Made by a program: the position numbers and the translations under genes. Shown piece by piece: positions 25,738 to 37,560 of a stretch of DNA of 64,000 nucleotides. The notes under the pieces are model-generated. The model did no database searches. It was given only the letters and a program-made list of their open reading frames with translations, and was not told the origin of the DNA. This DNA is from Pithys albifrons albifrons (Eukaryota > Chordata > Aves > Passeriformes > Thamnophilidae). The DNA is taken from contig NC_092459.1 in assembly GCF_047495875.1 (NCBI RefSeq), forward strand, positions 6,762,965 to 6,826,964. Direction: 5' to 3'. The stretch's first letter is position 1. Each line of letters opens with the position of its first letter.

Positions 25738-28700
25738 ATTTTAATCACTGTTTACTTGGAAATCAGCATTTAGTTTCAATCTCCAAAAATTAAATTTTTG
25801 CACAAATGTCTGTGAACTAGGACATTAGTCTCAGAGCACTATCTGTATATCAAGGATACAAACATGTCCCTTGCTTTCACAGAGCAACTTTAGGAGAAAA
25901 ATATGTTACTGTGAGTTATTCAGATTTTGCAACAATAGGCCATGTAGGCACCTAAAAGAGATCTTGACATCAAAGAAAAATTGAGAGGCTCTATTTGGAA
26001 CCCGCCTTCTAGTTAACCAGTTCTTCAGTTCACCAGTGAGGACTCTACCCTTCCCTTACATAAGCTAAACAAAAGAGCCAGATTGGAGCTAGCAAATTTT
26101 CATGACCTTATTCCACTTCTGTATCACATGATCATGGCAGTGCCTCCAAAAAATCACATGGACCTGCTAACTCAAATCCTCCTTAAAACATTTAACTTTC
26201 TGCAAAGTTTGACCAGCATTAAAGTAAAATAGAGGGATAAAAAACAGCCCTGTGAATTTATACCCAGTACATCGTGTTGAACTGTAGGCCCAGCAACGTC
26301 AGCGTATCAAGGAAAACAGCTCTAGGGAACTCTTAACATCATCGAGCAGACAAAAATTTTGTATACGATGTATATATTGGACTGCCTGTCTTTCTGTATT
26401 GTTATTGCTAAGCTCTTTACTGTTTGAGCTGTGTGGTACAGTACTTGTCAGTCTCTGTTGTACCTGAAAGTTCCTGTAAACAAACAGCATTATGATAAAT
26501 CTCTTGAGTTTCCCCGAGGCACTTCTGCTGCTGCTGGAAACCTGAGGTCACTGTGCAGTCAGTCCTGTAAATATCCCCCTTGACTATCAACTAGGAGGGC
26601 ACAAATCTGGATGCTCTGATGCTGAAATGCTTTAATGAAAAACTCACAATACAGAGCTTTGGGAATCAGCATCTTTAGGAAGTCTGAAAAATCTTTTCAT
26701 TTCTTCTAAGGATCAGGAAAAAAATCATGTCTGTCAAACTGTCAACGTGCAGCAGAAATTGTCCCTGAGCAAATGCTGTTAGTGCACAGACAGATCTAGC
26801 AGTGAGAGTCCTGCTACTTTATTGTGATCGGCAACTCACATGAAGGTTCTTGCCTCATTCAAGGCTCAAGCTACAAGGAAACTAATCTGTATTAAATACA
26901 TAAATGAAAAAAAATGGGCATTGGGGGTTTTTTACTATAGAGGCTGGAGGTCAGACTCAAACAACATAAGGCGAGCTAACACCTACAAGTAACACACTGA
27001 GATTTAGTATGATGATTCAAAAAATCCGAGTTAGTCATCTTAGGCTCTTAATGATGGGAAGAGCTTGTAGCCTGCACTCTGACTGTGAAGCCTGATAGAC
27101 CAGGACAGTGACTGACTCACTGTCCTGCCTAACTCAGAGCTGTATGCTAGGATAGGATACAACCACTCCAACCTTAGGCACCTCTCAGTTTTCTGTCTCT
27201 AAGCTACCTCTCTAGTCCACACAGAAAAAAGCAAGATGGTTAAAGCACCTTCCAGGACACCTATTCCATGAGGAGAAATATTACCCTAGATGTGTCTACT
27301 TGTCTCCACTGACTCAGGCTTACACAGGTAACTTTTGAATGTGCACATTTCAGGGAGATAAAACTCACTGTAGCTGGCTTAGCCTATTTCCTATCAAGTT
27401 ACATAAGCCCATATATAAACATAATACTATGAGAAGGATGACACTTATTGTCACTGATTGGACTAGTATGGGTGTTAATTATGTTCTCTATTTACTTATC
27501 TGTGTCTGATTATTCATGTTTTAATGTCAACCAAAAGAAACAACCTGTGATTTGCTGAGTTGTCACTGAAGTTCTTCTGTATTTCTCAAAGTAAGCTACC
27601 CTAAGAGAAATACTGACATTCCTGAGATCACAACTCATGAGTTTTCTGACTTGGGCAGGCAACAAGTAAACATTTCCTAATGTGAAGCACGTGACTTTAT
27701 CCCAGTGGCAAGTTTAAATTGACACTTGAATGGCTATGCTGTAGTTCTGCTCTTCCTCTCACCACACCCAAATAAAAGTCCATTGGAAGTCAGAACATTG
27801 TTTTGCAGCTTCACTTTCAAAATTATCTTATGTCAGGGAATGACCCACCTAACGTGTACGACAAGGAATATTATACCACACATCAATACATGTATGAAAG
27901 CATAAATATGTTCTACTTACAAATCTTAAACATGAAACATGAAACCATTATCCAGTTTCATTTCTGAGACAGGCAATAAAGAAAACCTCATTTCGTGTGG
28001 ACTACTTGGCCATGTGCATAAAGAAAATAATATTGTTTTATTTGAACAAAAAAAAAAAAACCTGGAAAGCTTCACAGAACTTTAAAAACAATCTTGATTC
28101 TAGTTACATTAGATCCTATAAGAACAGGAAGAAGACAAGATGTTTCTTGTGCAATTCTGAGACATCAGCAAGATCAGTGTAAAACTGTTCCCATTTCTCT
28201 GGATGACTTAAAACATCTGGAAGATTAATTTGATAACCCAGGAAGACTCATTCAATCCATGTTTGCAAGATAGCCTGGCACAGAATGAAATACAGAATCT
28301 CCCCTGAAACTGTAAAATCTCCCAGAGTAAATCTGTGAGGATTTGCAACACTCCATTGCCCATCCATCTCTGTGTCCTTGCCCCCATCAGTAAGGCCTCC
28401 TCAGGCAACTATCTGGGAAGCAATGCCAAGACCTATATAAAAACTGGTTATAGAGCCAACATTTTTTATTACCTCTGCTAACAAAAATTTACACAGACCC
28501 AAGCTCTGCTTCATGACTGCTCACTGCAGACCACATGGAATGCACTTAGACTTAATGCTATCACAAGCTATATGAAATCTGAAGGCCCCTGAAATCTATC
28601 CCAGAATATCCAGCGTCCTTATGTACAGTATCCATTCACAGTCAGTTAGGAAGCCCAAACATGCATGCAGCTAAAGATCTCCTGGGTGCTTGCAAGAACA

Positions 28701-28851
28701 CCTGGCCATCTTTGTGGCAAAAGATGGAGTGACCAAAAGCTGGGTAACATGCTCTATCTACCCCTCACACAGATGTGCACAGATGTGCATGTACCATTGT
28801 CCTCTGCTCTGCAACTCCATTACTCAAAAGCACTTCTATCAACAACAAACA
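25738..28851. other. Intergenic, no recognised gene
   Basis: Unique sequence without a supported gene. Open frames such as 26299-26490 minus, 27997-28182 plus and 28208-28408 minus are short and featureless. Confidence 0.5.
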
Positions 28852-29318
28852 CCCTGAGATTAGCTCAGTTGGTTAAAACTCAGTTGTAATAATGCCAAAA
28901 AGCAGTTAAATGCCTCCCTGACATCCGATCTCGTCAGATCTCGGAAGCTCAGCAGGGTCAGCCCTGGATTAGTACTTGGATGGGAGACCTCCTGGGAAAT
29001 GCCGGCTGCTGTAGGTTCTAGTCCTGAGGACTTCACTGGCACTGTCCAAGCTCGCTCGGCCGTGGCAGATGAACCTCAGGACTTAAATGGTGGGGCCAGT
29101 TCTGCGCACGCTGAGCCTCACCTAAAATCCACTGCACAGGCTGGAAGGGCACAGCCACGTGGGGACAGCCCTTCCCAAATCTTCGTTCGAGAAGATGAGC
29201 CACACAATAATGCCAAGGTCATGGGTTCAATCCCATGTATGGGCCATTGACTTAAGAGCTGGACTTCGATGATCCTAGTGGGTCCCTTCCAACCCAGAAT
29301 AGTCTGTGATTCTGTGAA
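28852..29318 (+). mobile_element. tRNA-Ile-headed SINE with CR1 tail (TguSINE1-like), split
   Basis: A tRNA-like head carries an A box (ttagctcagttggttaaaac, 28859-28878) and, beyond the insertion, a B box (gggttcaatccc, near 29223-29234). Its 3' part (gatcctagtgggtcccttcc, ending attctgtga) is a CR1-type 3' end with the terminal octamer. This is the composition known for TguSINE1 of songbirds, mobilised by CR1. Between the two boxes a 5S-derived SINE has inserted. No CCA-competent, intact cloverleaf remains, so it is not a tRNA gene. Confidence 0.8.
28899..29205 (+). mobile_element. 5S rRNA-derived SINE, copy 2
   Basis: The head carries 5S-like blocks: ccgatctcgtcagatctcgg, agctcagcagggtcagccct and ttagtacttggatgggagac. 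The body is the same as in copies 1 and 3. A perfect 11-bp target duplication, aataatgccaa, lies at 28888-28898 and 29206-29216, which fixes both ends. The insertion splits the tRNA-like head of another SINE. The 3' end is ...gatgagccacac with no poly(A) and no CR1 octamer. By eye it differs from copy 3 at about a dozen positions in 300. Confidence 0.92.
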
Positions 29319-32300
29319 CATAGACAAATAATTCTCACCATTCAGAAGCTACCAAGTCAGCCAAGGATGATGGAGTCAAGCACCTCTCCCCAGGTGTCTA
29401 ACAACTATTGAGGATGAAGAAACTTATATACAATACACCCTCTGCATACATAAATACTGTTGTTTGTGTCTCGTGACTAATAAAAGGTGTAATTTATGAT
29501 TCAAGAAGAAAAAAATGCACACAAGTGAAGAATATACATGTATCTTTGTAAATATAGATCAGAATATCTTTTATGTGTGAGTCAGGTTTTGTCCTGTAAC
29601 ATAGGAAATAAAAGGTTTCCTAGAAAATGGTGTCATGCAGATTTCTAATATTTCTTATCCTGAGTGAGATGATGAAGCTATTTTTGTTCTCCATACAAAA
29701 GTGGGTGCAGTGAAATTTGTGAGTGACTTGCCAGCACATTTGTGTTTTGAAGGGTTATTGATGTGAATAGCAGGTGAAGTGTAAAGAAAAGGCTCCAGCT
29801 GTTTCTTGTTTTGAATTCTTCCTTGGTGCAAGCACCAAGAGCAAATACCAGAATGGGAAAAGTTAAACTCTAAGTGTCCCAGTTATACTCAAAGAGAAAA
29901 GAATTAAAACCCTTTTCTGTTGGTGTGCTGTGCAGTTCTGCAACATTGATTTTATTCACACATAGTGCACAGCTGTTTATTGAGTCTGACCCTTGAGGGG
30001 AAGCCAAAGAAACACTGGAAATGAAACCACTCAGAAAAAGACAGTTTTCCTTTCCTGTTTACTTGATAGATGTTTCATATTAAAAAAAAAATCAGAAAAA
30101 GAAGGAAGCATTTTTTACAGAGCAGTGACTTGCAAATCATTGTTTTGAATATTGGCATAATTATTTCAATACTTCTGATGTTTTTCCCATCTTTTTCTCC
30201 AGAACAGTTGCTTTAACTAAAACTGAAAATAGAGGAAAAGCTACTGTTTTTATTGTCCAGGAGACTATAAAATAAAACTAAGCAATGCTGTCCTTTATTA
30301 GAATGATTTAGTAGCCAGACAATCTCACTTTTTTATACCGCCTTAAACGCTACTATTACCAGCCTTAAATATGCCATTCCCATTCTGTTTGATTGTTTTG
30401 TCAGAATAAGGAATATAAAATACATAATGGATTCAAATAAAGAGAGATTGAAATGCGGTGAGCACATTCAAATTCCTGCAGATCCAATTTTGAGGGTAGG
30501 GAGGATGACTGGGAAGTTGATATCCAAGTACTTTTTGCTAGACTCCTGCAGAACCTCTTACTTAATACAATTCTTCTTGAATTGAGCAGTACCATTATCA
30601 GAATGTAGGAATTTATGTAAAAATGTGAGCCAGCATTTTGTAACTGAAACTTTTCTTTAAATTAATAATACTGAAGACAATAAATGTACAAAAAATTATG
30701 CCTTCAACCTCCTATTCTCCTTAGCTGCCTCTAACCTGCCAGTGGCAAGACTTGCACAGCAGAAAGTGATTTTCACAGCCATCAATTCTGTATTCAGTGC
30801 TGGGCAATTCATCACAACCAGAGAAAGCTAAATTCTATCAACTTCAAATGGCAGATGTCTATGCTTTGAGACTTTTAGAGTGATTCAGATTTAAGAATTC
30901 CTTTTCCTTTAGTTTATTTTATATTGCTACAGACCCAGCTCTAGTATATATGTCAAAAATTGAAATTCTAAGTCTTTGAGTAAAGAGACACGAGTGGTTT
31001 AGTGACTGCAGAAAAGAGAAATGTTCTTCTCCTGAAGGACAGCATGATAAAATCATAAATTACTGTGTGGATGCTACCAGCAAAACTAGTGTTTGAACCT
31101 CAGAAAGGTTTAAAAAGCCAGGTCAAGGGGACTTGACAGAACACAAAATCCAAGACAGAACCAGAGACAAAGCTGTCAAGTGCTCTGAAGACAGTTCAAA
31201 CTCAGTGTTGCTTAGAGAAATCCAGTGGAATGCCTGAATGAGGAAACAACTGATATATCAGAAAACACAGATTTCTAGCTATTTTGATAGGAAATGCTGA
31301 ATAAAAGCAAATATTATTACTTGCCAACGGGATGGTTGGTCTGCCATCACAGGAGTGGAATAAGAAATGCAGATTTTAATTTAAAAAAAATATAAAAGGA
31401 AAAATTGCACATCCAGTTCAGAGTTAGTGGGAAATGTTTCCCAATGTATTAACTTTCACATTACTGCACCAGGACAAATGGGTGTAGGTTTTCCTTCCTC
31501 CTTTTTAAGCCATCTAAGCTGGAGGTCAAATGTTTGGATAAAAGTAATCCTGTGCAAATTTTTCTTTTGTGTATGTAGACTATCTTTTCCTATTATATTA
31601 ATTCTGAGTTTTATGTTAAAGTTATAATGCTCTTAATCTTTTCCTCTGTGATATCTGCAGGAACAAGGACAATGCTGGAAACCTTCAGCCTGAATAGTTC
31701 AGTAGCTTAGGCCAGCACATGCATTGATCAAATGCAAATAATGTCCATGGCAGTCTATGTTATTCTGATTTATTTCAACAAATCTCAAAAGCTGTATTTA
31801 AAAAAAAATCTCAATAAAAGATATATTTTGCTGCAATTAATGCTCTTCTTTGGCTTAAGCATACTGGCCAATCATTAAATAAGGTCTGTCAACCTCACTG
31901 CCCCTTAAAGAATCTGTTGAAAGTCTTTTGCTCTGAAATACACAGAAGAAAATAGAATAAATTTAAAAAGAAAGCAAAAGATTAAGGTACACATTTAAAC
32001 CTGCAGATTATGTAACAGTCCCCCTTTATAAAACTAACCTCAGTAATACAGAATCAAAACCTCACCTTGAAGAACTGTGGGTTGCACCATCATAGAAGGT
32101 CCAATAAGAGGATGAACCCTAAAGATGTGAGCACAAGCTTTGCCCCAGTTAGCATTGCACACTAACAGTGGCTCCAAAAATGAGATGTCTTTCACACACA
32201 ATAATATGAGGGACATTGGACAGTTTTCAGATCTTATTTTAAGTGATAGATTCTCCTCCTAACCACATTAAAATATGTTTTACTGCACACTGCACTGTAG

Positions 32301-32902
32301 GAGAGCCTGCCCTCAAGATGCCACACAACCCTCGTGTACAAACTGCACTAAAGCCAGGGGTTCATTATTAATTACAGGTCTCTTTTTTAAGTCTTTGGCT
32401 ATTTTTCCAACAATCTATAATGAATTCCTTAAAAAGTCAAACTGCCAAGCACTGAACACCACCAATGGCTGCCAGTTAAAAAAGGCCAATTCATAATAAA
32501 ACTAAAGATGCACATTTCTAATGACAAATAGTCAATTAGCCATGATGAATGATGTCATGTGATAACTTCAAATTAAGATGAAATACCTTTCCCAAATTTA
32601 TTCTGTATCTAAAGAAAAAAATCAGAAGATAGATGTGGATATGGATAATAGAAAAAAAATAGTCCTTAGTCCTGTACTGAAAACTTAAAGCCCATCCAGA
32701 CTCAGCTGGCCTAAGGCGCTCCAGAAATTTTCCACAGCACACAAGGGATGACTGTGACCCAGAATCACATCTAGATGTAGTAGCAATCCCAGCAGAACTC
32801 ACTGGGTACCCTCACAGCTTTATAACCATAGGTTTCATAATAAATCTAGACCAAATCAAAACCTGTCAAAAATTCCCCAGCTGTCCAGCTCCCATGCACT
32901 AC
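29319..32902. other. Intergenic, no recognised gene
   Basis: AT-rich sequence with short open frames only (for example 30401-30595 minus, 31427-31627 plus and 32536-32802 minus). I see no supported gene or repeat. Confidence 0.5.
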
Positions 32903-34651
32903 TCTGTTGGACTTGGAGGGAAATATAGTTAAGGAAGATGAGGAGAAGGCTGAGGTACTTAACACCTACTTTGCCTCAGTTTTCACCAGTAAGACAGGTG
33001 GCCCTCAAGACAACTGGCCTCTGGAGCTGGTAGACAGGGAGAGGGAGCTGAATAGCCCTCCTGTATTCCAGAAGGAAATAGTTACTGACTTACTGAGCCA
33101 TCTGGATCCTCACAAGTCTATGGGACCAGACGGGATCCATCCCAGGGTGATGAGGGAGCTGGCAGAAGAGCTTGCCAAACCACTCTCCATCATCTTCCAA
33201 CAGTCCTGGCTCTCTGGGGAGGTCCCAGATGATTGGAAGTTGGCAAATGTAATTCCAATCCACAAAAAGGGCTGCAAGCAGGACCCTGGCAACTACAGGC
33301 CTGTCAGCCTGACCTCCGTGCCTGGCAGGGTTATGGAGCAGTTCATCCTGAGTGCAATCACACAGCACCTTCAGGGTGGACAACGGATTAGACCCAGCCA
33401 GCATGGGTTTAGGAGGGGCAGATCCTGTCTGACCAACCTGATCTCTTTTTACGATCAGATGACCCACCTGGTGGATGAGGGGAAGGCTGTGGATGTGTCT
33501 ATCTGGACTTCAGCAAGGCCTTTGACACTGTCTCCCCATAATATACTCCTGGAAAAACTCGTAGCCCATGGCCTGGACAAGTGTACCCTCTCCTGGATTA
33601 AGAGCTGGCTGGAGGGTTGGGCTCAGAGAGTGCTGGTGAACGGAGCTGCATCCAGCTGGCGGCCAGTCACCAGTGGTGTTCCCCAGGGGTCTGTGTTGGG
33701 TCCAGTCCTGTTTAACATCTTTATTGATGATTTAGATGAGGGGATTGAGTCCATCATCAGCAAATTTGCTGATGACACCAAGTTGGGAGGGAGTGTCGAC
33801 CTGCTGGAAGGCAGGAGGGCTCTGCAGAGGGATCTGGATAGACTTGAGAGATGGGCTGATTCCAATGGGATGAAGTTCAACAAGGCCAAGTGCCGGGTCC
33901 TGCACTTTGGCCACAACAACCCCCTGCAGCGCTACAGGCTGGGCACAGAGTGGCTGGAGAGCAGCCAGGCAGAAAGGGACCTTGGAGTACTAATTGACAG
34001 GAAACTCAACATGTGCCAACAGTGTGCCCAGGTGGCCAAGAAGGCCAATGGAATCCTGTCCTGTATCAAAAATAGCGTGGCCAGCAGGACCAGGGCAGTG
34101 ATCCTTCCCCTGTACTCTGCGTTGGTGAGGCCACACCTTGAGTACTGTGTTCAGTTCTGAGCCCCTCAGTTCAGAAAGGATATTGAGATGCTGGAGCGGG
34201 TCCAGAGAAGAGCAACAAGGCTGGTGAAGGGACTGGAGCACAAGCCCTATGGGGAGAGGCTGAGGGAGCTGGGGTTGTTTAGCCTGGAGGAGGCTCAGAG
34301 GTGACCTCATCACTGTCTATAACTACCTGAAGGGAAGTTCTAGCCAGGTGGGGGCTGGTCTCTTCTCCCAGGCACTCAGCAATAGGACAAGGGGGCATGG
34401 GCTTAAGCTCTGCCAGGGGAAATTTAAGTTGGATATCAGAAAAAAATTCTTTACAGAGAGAGTGCTCAGGCATTGGAATGGGCTGTCCAGAGAGGTGGTG
34501 GATTCACCATCCCTAGAGATTTTTAAACGCAGATTGGACGTGGCACTGAGTGCCATGATCTGGTAAATGGACTAGAGTTGGACCAAGGGTTGGACTCGAT
34601 GATCTTGGAGGTCTTTTCCAACCCAATCGATTCTATGATTCTATGATTCTA
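32903..34651 (+). mobile_element. CR1 LINE, 5'-truncated, long ORF2 part
   Basis: About 1.75 kb of CR1. It covers the end of the endonuclease/RT linker, the whole reverse transcriptase palm and thumb, the ORF2 end and the 3' untranslated tail (gatcttggaggtcttttcca), and finishes in the terminal repeat (attctatgattctatgattc). It is the longest and one of the youngest-looking CR1 copies in the window. It shares near-identical sequence with the copies at 47.3, 59.3 and 63.9 kb, so all four belong to one subfamily. The reading frame is broken (see the pseudogene entry). Confidence 0.95.
32907..34570 (+). pseudogene. CR1 ORF2 reverse transcriptase, inactivated
   Basis: The open part encodes a non-LTR reverse transcriptase. 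Visible motifs are [19 protein letters not shown] (about residues 119-137), [36 protein letters not shown] and the catalytic [10 protein letters not shown]. The first catalytic block, normally an [13 protein letters not shown] motif, is missing from the frame. A one-base loss near 33495 and a one-base gain near 33535 shift that ~40-base interval (it reads [12 protein letters not shown]). A TGA at 34158-34160 replaces the conserved tryptophan of FWAP. A 5-base deletion near 34288 then shifts the frame again. It is therefore non-autonomous and cannot make an active enzyme. Confidence 0.9.
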
Positions 34652-36423
34652 CTTGATCACAGAAGTCCTTTGGAATCTTTAAAACTGTTTTTCTAGTATT
34701 CACTCATCTAACTGTCATTTTCCTTCTTTTGAAATACTGTCAGTCATCATTTTTCTACCAGAGTATCTCCTTCCATTCCATGGCTACAAACAAATACTGT
34801 GTTTGTCCCCAGGCCCAAAGCAGATGTCTCCAGCCCTGGCTTAAGCTTTAATTCCATTTGTTCTTTCTTTCAAATGAACATTTTTCAAATGTATCTACCG
34901 ATGGGTTACACCAAAAGCAGTAATAGGGTTGGCATCCCTTTCTTTGCCCAAAGGTCTTCATGATGAAAACCAAGGAATAAACTAACACCAAAGTGCACAG
35001 TAGCAGCATACTGCTGAAATCTCATGAGACTCCCCTGTTCCTCATTCCCATCACAGCCACATTCCTCACCTGCCTGCAGGTTCTATCCAAGATCGCCTCA
35101 TCCTCCTTTTTTTTCGGATAAGCTTCTGCACAAACTAAATCATCTGATTCATGGTATCAGCTTTTCATTTCCTTTATTCACCCAGATTTACTCACATATC
35201 ACCCCTTTACAAATAACTAGTAGGTAGCTGAAAAATGGTAGTATTGCTGATCAGAGAGGAAAGAATGGTTTTATGTTCCTGCCCCATTACTGAAACTCTG
35301 CAGCCAGATTAGTTACAGGGCAATGGGTCCTCACCTTTTTCGGCAGCCTTTTCACTGTATAAAAATGCACAGAAATATGTGGAGCTCCAATTTAATATTA
35401 CTCTGCTCCATATTAATAAATAGCTAGTCTGAAAAAACCAATTTCCTCCATAAATTTGAAGATTGTTATAGATGACACTGTCTATTAGTATTTGCATTTA
35501 GGGACTTCCACTTACAGAAAAGCATGCAATTATGTCTTTGCTATTAACTATGCTACACAAAGATAAATGTTATTTTAACCTGCTGCAAATTCTAAAGGCC
35601 AAAGAGTTTTTATAACTAGGTCATTTTTAATGACAATAATTCCAGTTTGGTCAATTCCCTGCCACTTAAAAAGGAATCAGGCAGATAGAACATATTTAAC
35701 TTTAGCAAATTCCATTATTTCATAAAACAATTTAGCAATATGTTGCTAAATCTTATACTCTATGGTCTCCTCTTTTTTTCCAAAGAATTAAGGCTTAGCC
35801 TTCTAAGATCAGCTTGGGAAACTTTTCATTGCAAGAATTATCTACAAGAAGACCTGGAAAATAAATGAGATTATTTTATTTTTGTGCAAATGGCTTCTTA
35901 GGCTGATTTTTTTTTTTAGTAGTTTTGTTTTAGGAAAAGTTAATACAAAGTCTCCACCTGGTGGTCAGTTGTATTTTGGCAAAATCGAAATATTTTACTA
36001 ACTGGTCAACACATCTTAATCTCTTTCCTACTTAGCCAAGCCATTGCTTCAAATCGATTGTTATCATTAAATAGGGGAAAAAATGTGCTGCAGAAACAAT
36101 ATCCCTAATCTATTGAGTATACAACTCTATTAATCAGTATCTCCCATGTTTGTAATTTTGCACAGATTAGATCACCATTTTTGCTAGTGTCTTGTTACAA
36201 TCACATAGTTTTGATACACAAGGTGCCCAAGAAGGTGGAAAAAAATGCAGAGAAGGGTTTACAGGGTAGTATGTAACACAAACTGTAAAACTATGCAAGT
36301 ATGTCCTGTCAGAAACTGAAAATTTCAGAGCAGATTTAAAAACAGGACACCCTCTGAGCTAAAGTAAAAATTGAAAGAAAATATTAATTAGAGGGAAAAA
36401 GTTGGTCCAAGAACAAAGCTCAG
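34652..36423. other. Intergenic, no recognised gene
   Basis: AT-rich sequence. Short open frames (35024-35227 plus, 35309-35497 minus) have no domain. No repeat is recognised. Confidence 0.5.
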
Positions 36424-37560
36424 TGTGGTGGGTTGACCCTGGCTGGACTCCAGGTGCCCACAAAAGCTGCTCTGTCACTGCCCTCCTCAGCTGGGCAGGG
36501 GAGAGAAAATATAACAAAAGGCTTGTGGGTTAAGAGAAGGGCAGGGAGAGATCGCTCACCAGTGACTGTCACAGGCAAAACAGATACCACTTGTGGAAAT
36601 TAGTTTAATTTATTACCAACCAAATCAGGGTACGATAATGAGACACAAAACCAAACTTTAAAGTACCTTCCCTCCACTTCTCCCCAGGCTCAACTTCACT
36701 CCTGATTTCCTCCCTTTCCTCTCCCCAGCAGGTCAGGGGGATGAGGAATGGAAGCTGTGGTCAGTTCATCATACATTGTCTCTGCTGCTCCTTCCTCCTC
36801 AGAGGCAGGACTCTTCACACTCTTCCCCTGCTCCAGTGTGGAGTCCCTCTCACAGGAGAAAGTGCTCTGCAGATGTCTCCTAAATGAGTCCTTCCAGGGG
36901 CTACAGTTCTGCACAAACTGCTTCAGTGTGGGTCCCTCCCATGGGGTGCCATCCTTCAGGAACAGGCTGCTCCAGTGTGAGTCCTCCACGGGGTTACAAG
37001 TCGTGCCAGCAAACCTGCCCCAGCATGGGCTTTGGTCTCCACGGGGCCACAGGCCTTGCCAGGAGCCTGGTCCAGCCCAGGATTCCCACAGGGTCACAGT
37101 CTCCTTTGGGCGGACCCCTGCTCTGGCATGGGGTCCTCCACGGGCCACAGGTGGGTCTCTGCTCCCCTATGGACCTCCATGAGCTGGTGGGACACAGCTG
37201 CCTCACCACGGGCTGCATCACAGGCTGCAGGGGAATCCCAGCTCCAGCACCTGGAGCACCTCCTGCCCCTCCTTCTGCACTGACCTTGGTGTCTGCACAG
37301 TTGCTGCTCTCACATATTGTCATTCACCCCTTCTGGATCCTGTACAATAACTATTTCCCCCTTCTTAACTCTGTTATCCAGAGGCACTACCACTGTGGCT
37401 GATGGGTTCAGCCTTGGCCAGCAGCGGGTCCCTCCTGGAGCCAGCTGGCATTGGACACAGGGGAACCCTCCAGCAGCTTCTCACAGAAGCCACCCCTGTA
37501 GCACCCTCTGCTATGAAAGCCCTGTCACACAAAGGCAACACACTCAGAAAATTCATCCAG
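36424..37560 (+). mobile_element. Long avian ERV LTR with internal minisatellite
   Basis: It starts tgtggtgggttgaccctggc and continues through gagagaaaatataacaaaag, a pattern common to a long LTR type abundant in passerine genomes. Between about 36800 and 37250 a degenerate unit of roughly 60 bp recurs (gctccagtgtggagtccctc, ctgctccagtgtgagtcctc, ggtctccacggggccacagg). The segment ends in a C-rich tail near 37560. There is no gag, pol or env sequence, so it is a solo LTR. The long open frames on both strands come from the GC-rich repeat, not from genes. The 3' limit is approximate. Confidence 0.65.

Noticed and set aside
28852..29240. tRNA-Ile gene
   Set aside because: The A and B boxes are separated by a 307-bp insertion, the stems are degenerate, and a CR1-like tail follows. 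It is a SINE head.
33090..34556. Minus-strand frames opposite the CR1 ORF2
   Set aside because: They are shadows of the plus-strand reverse transcriptase frame.
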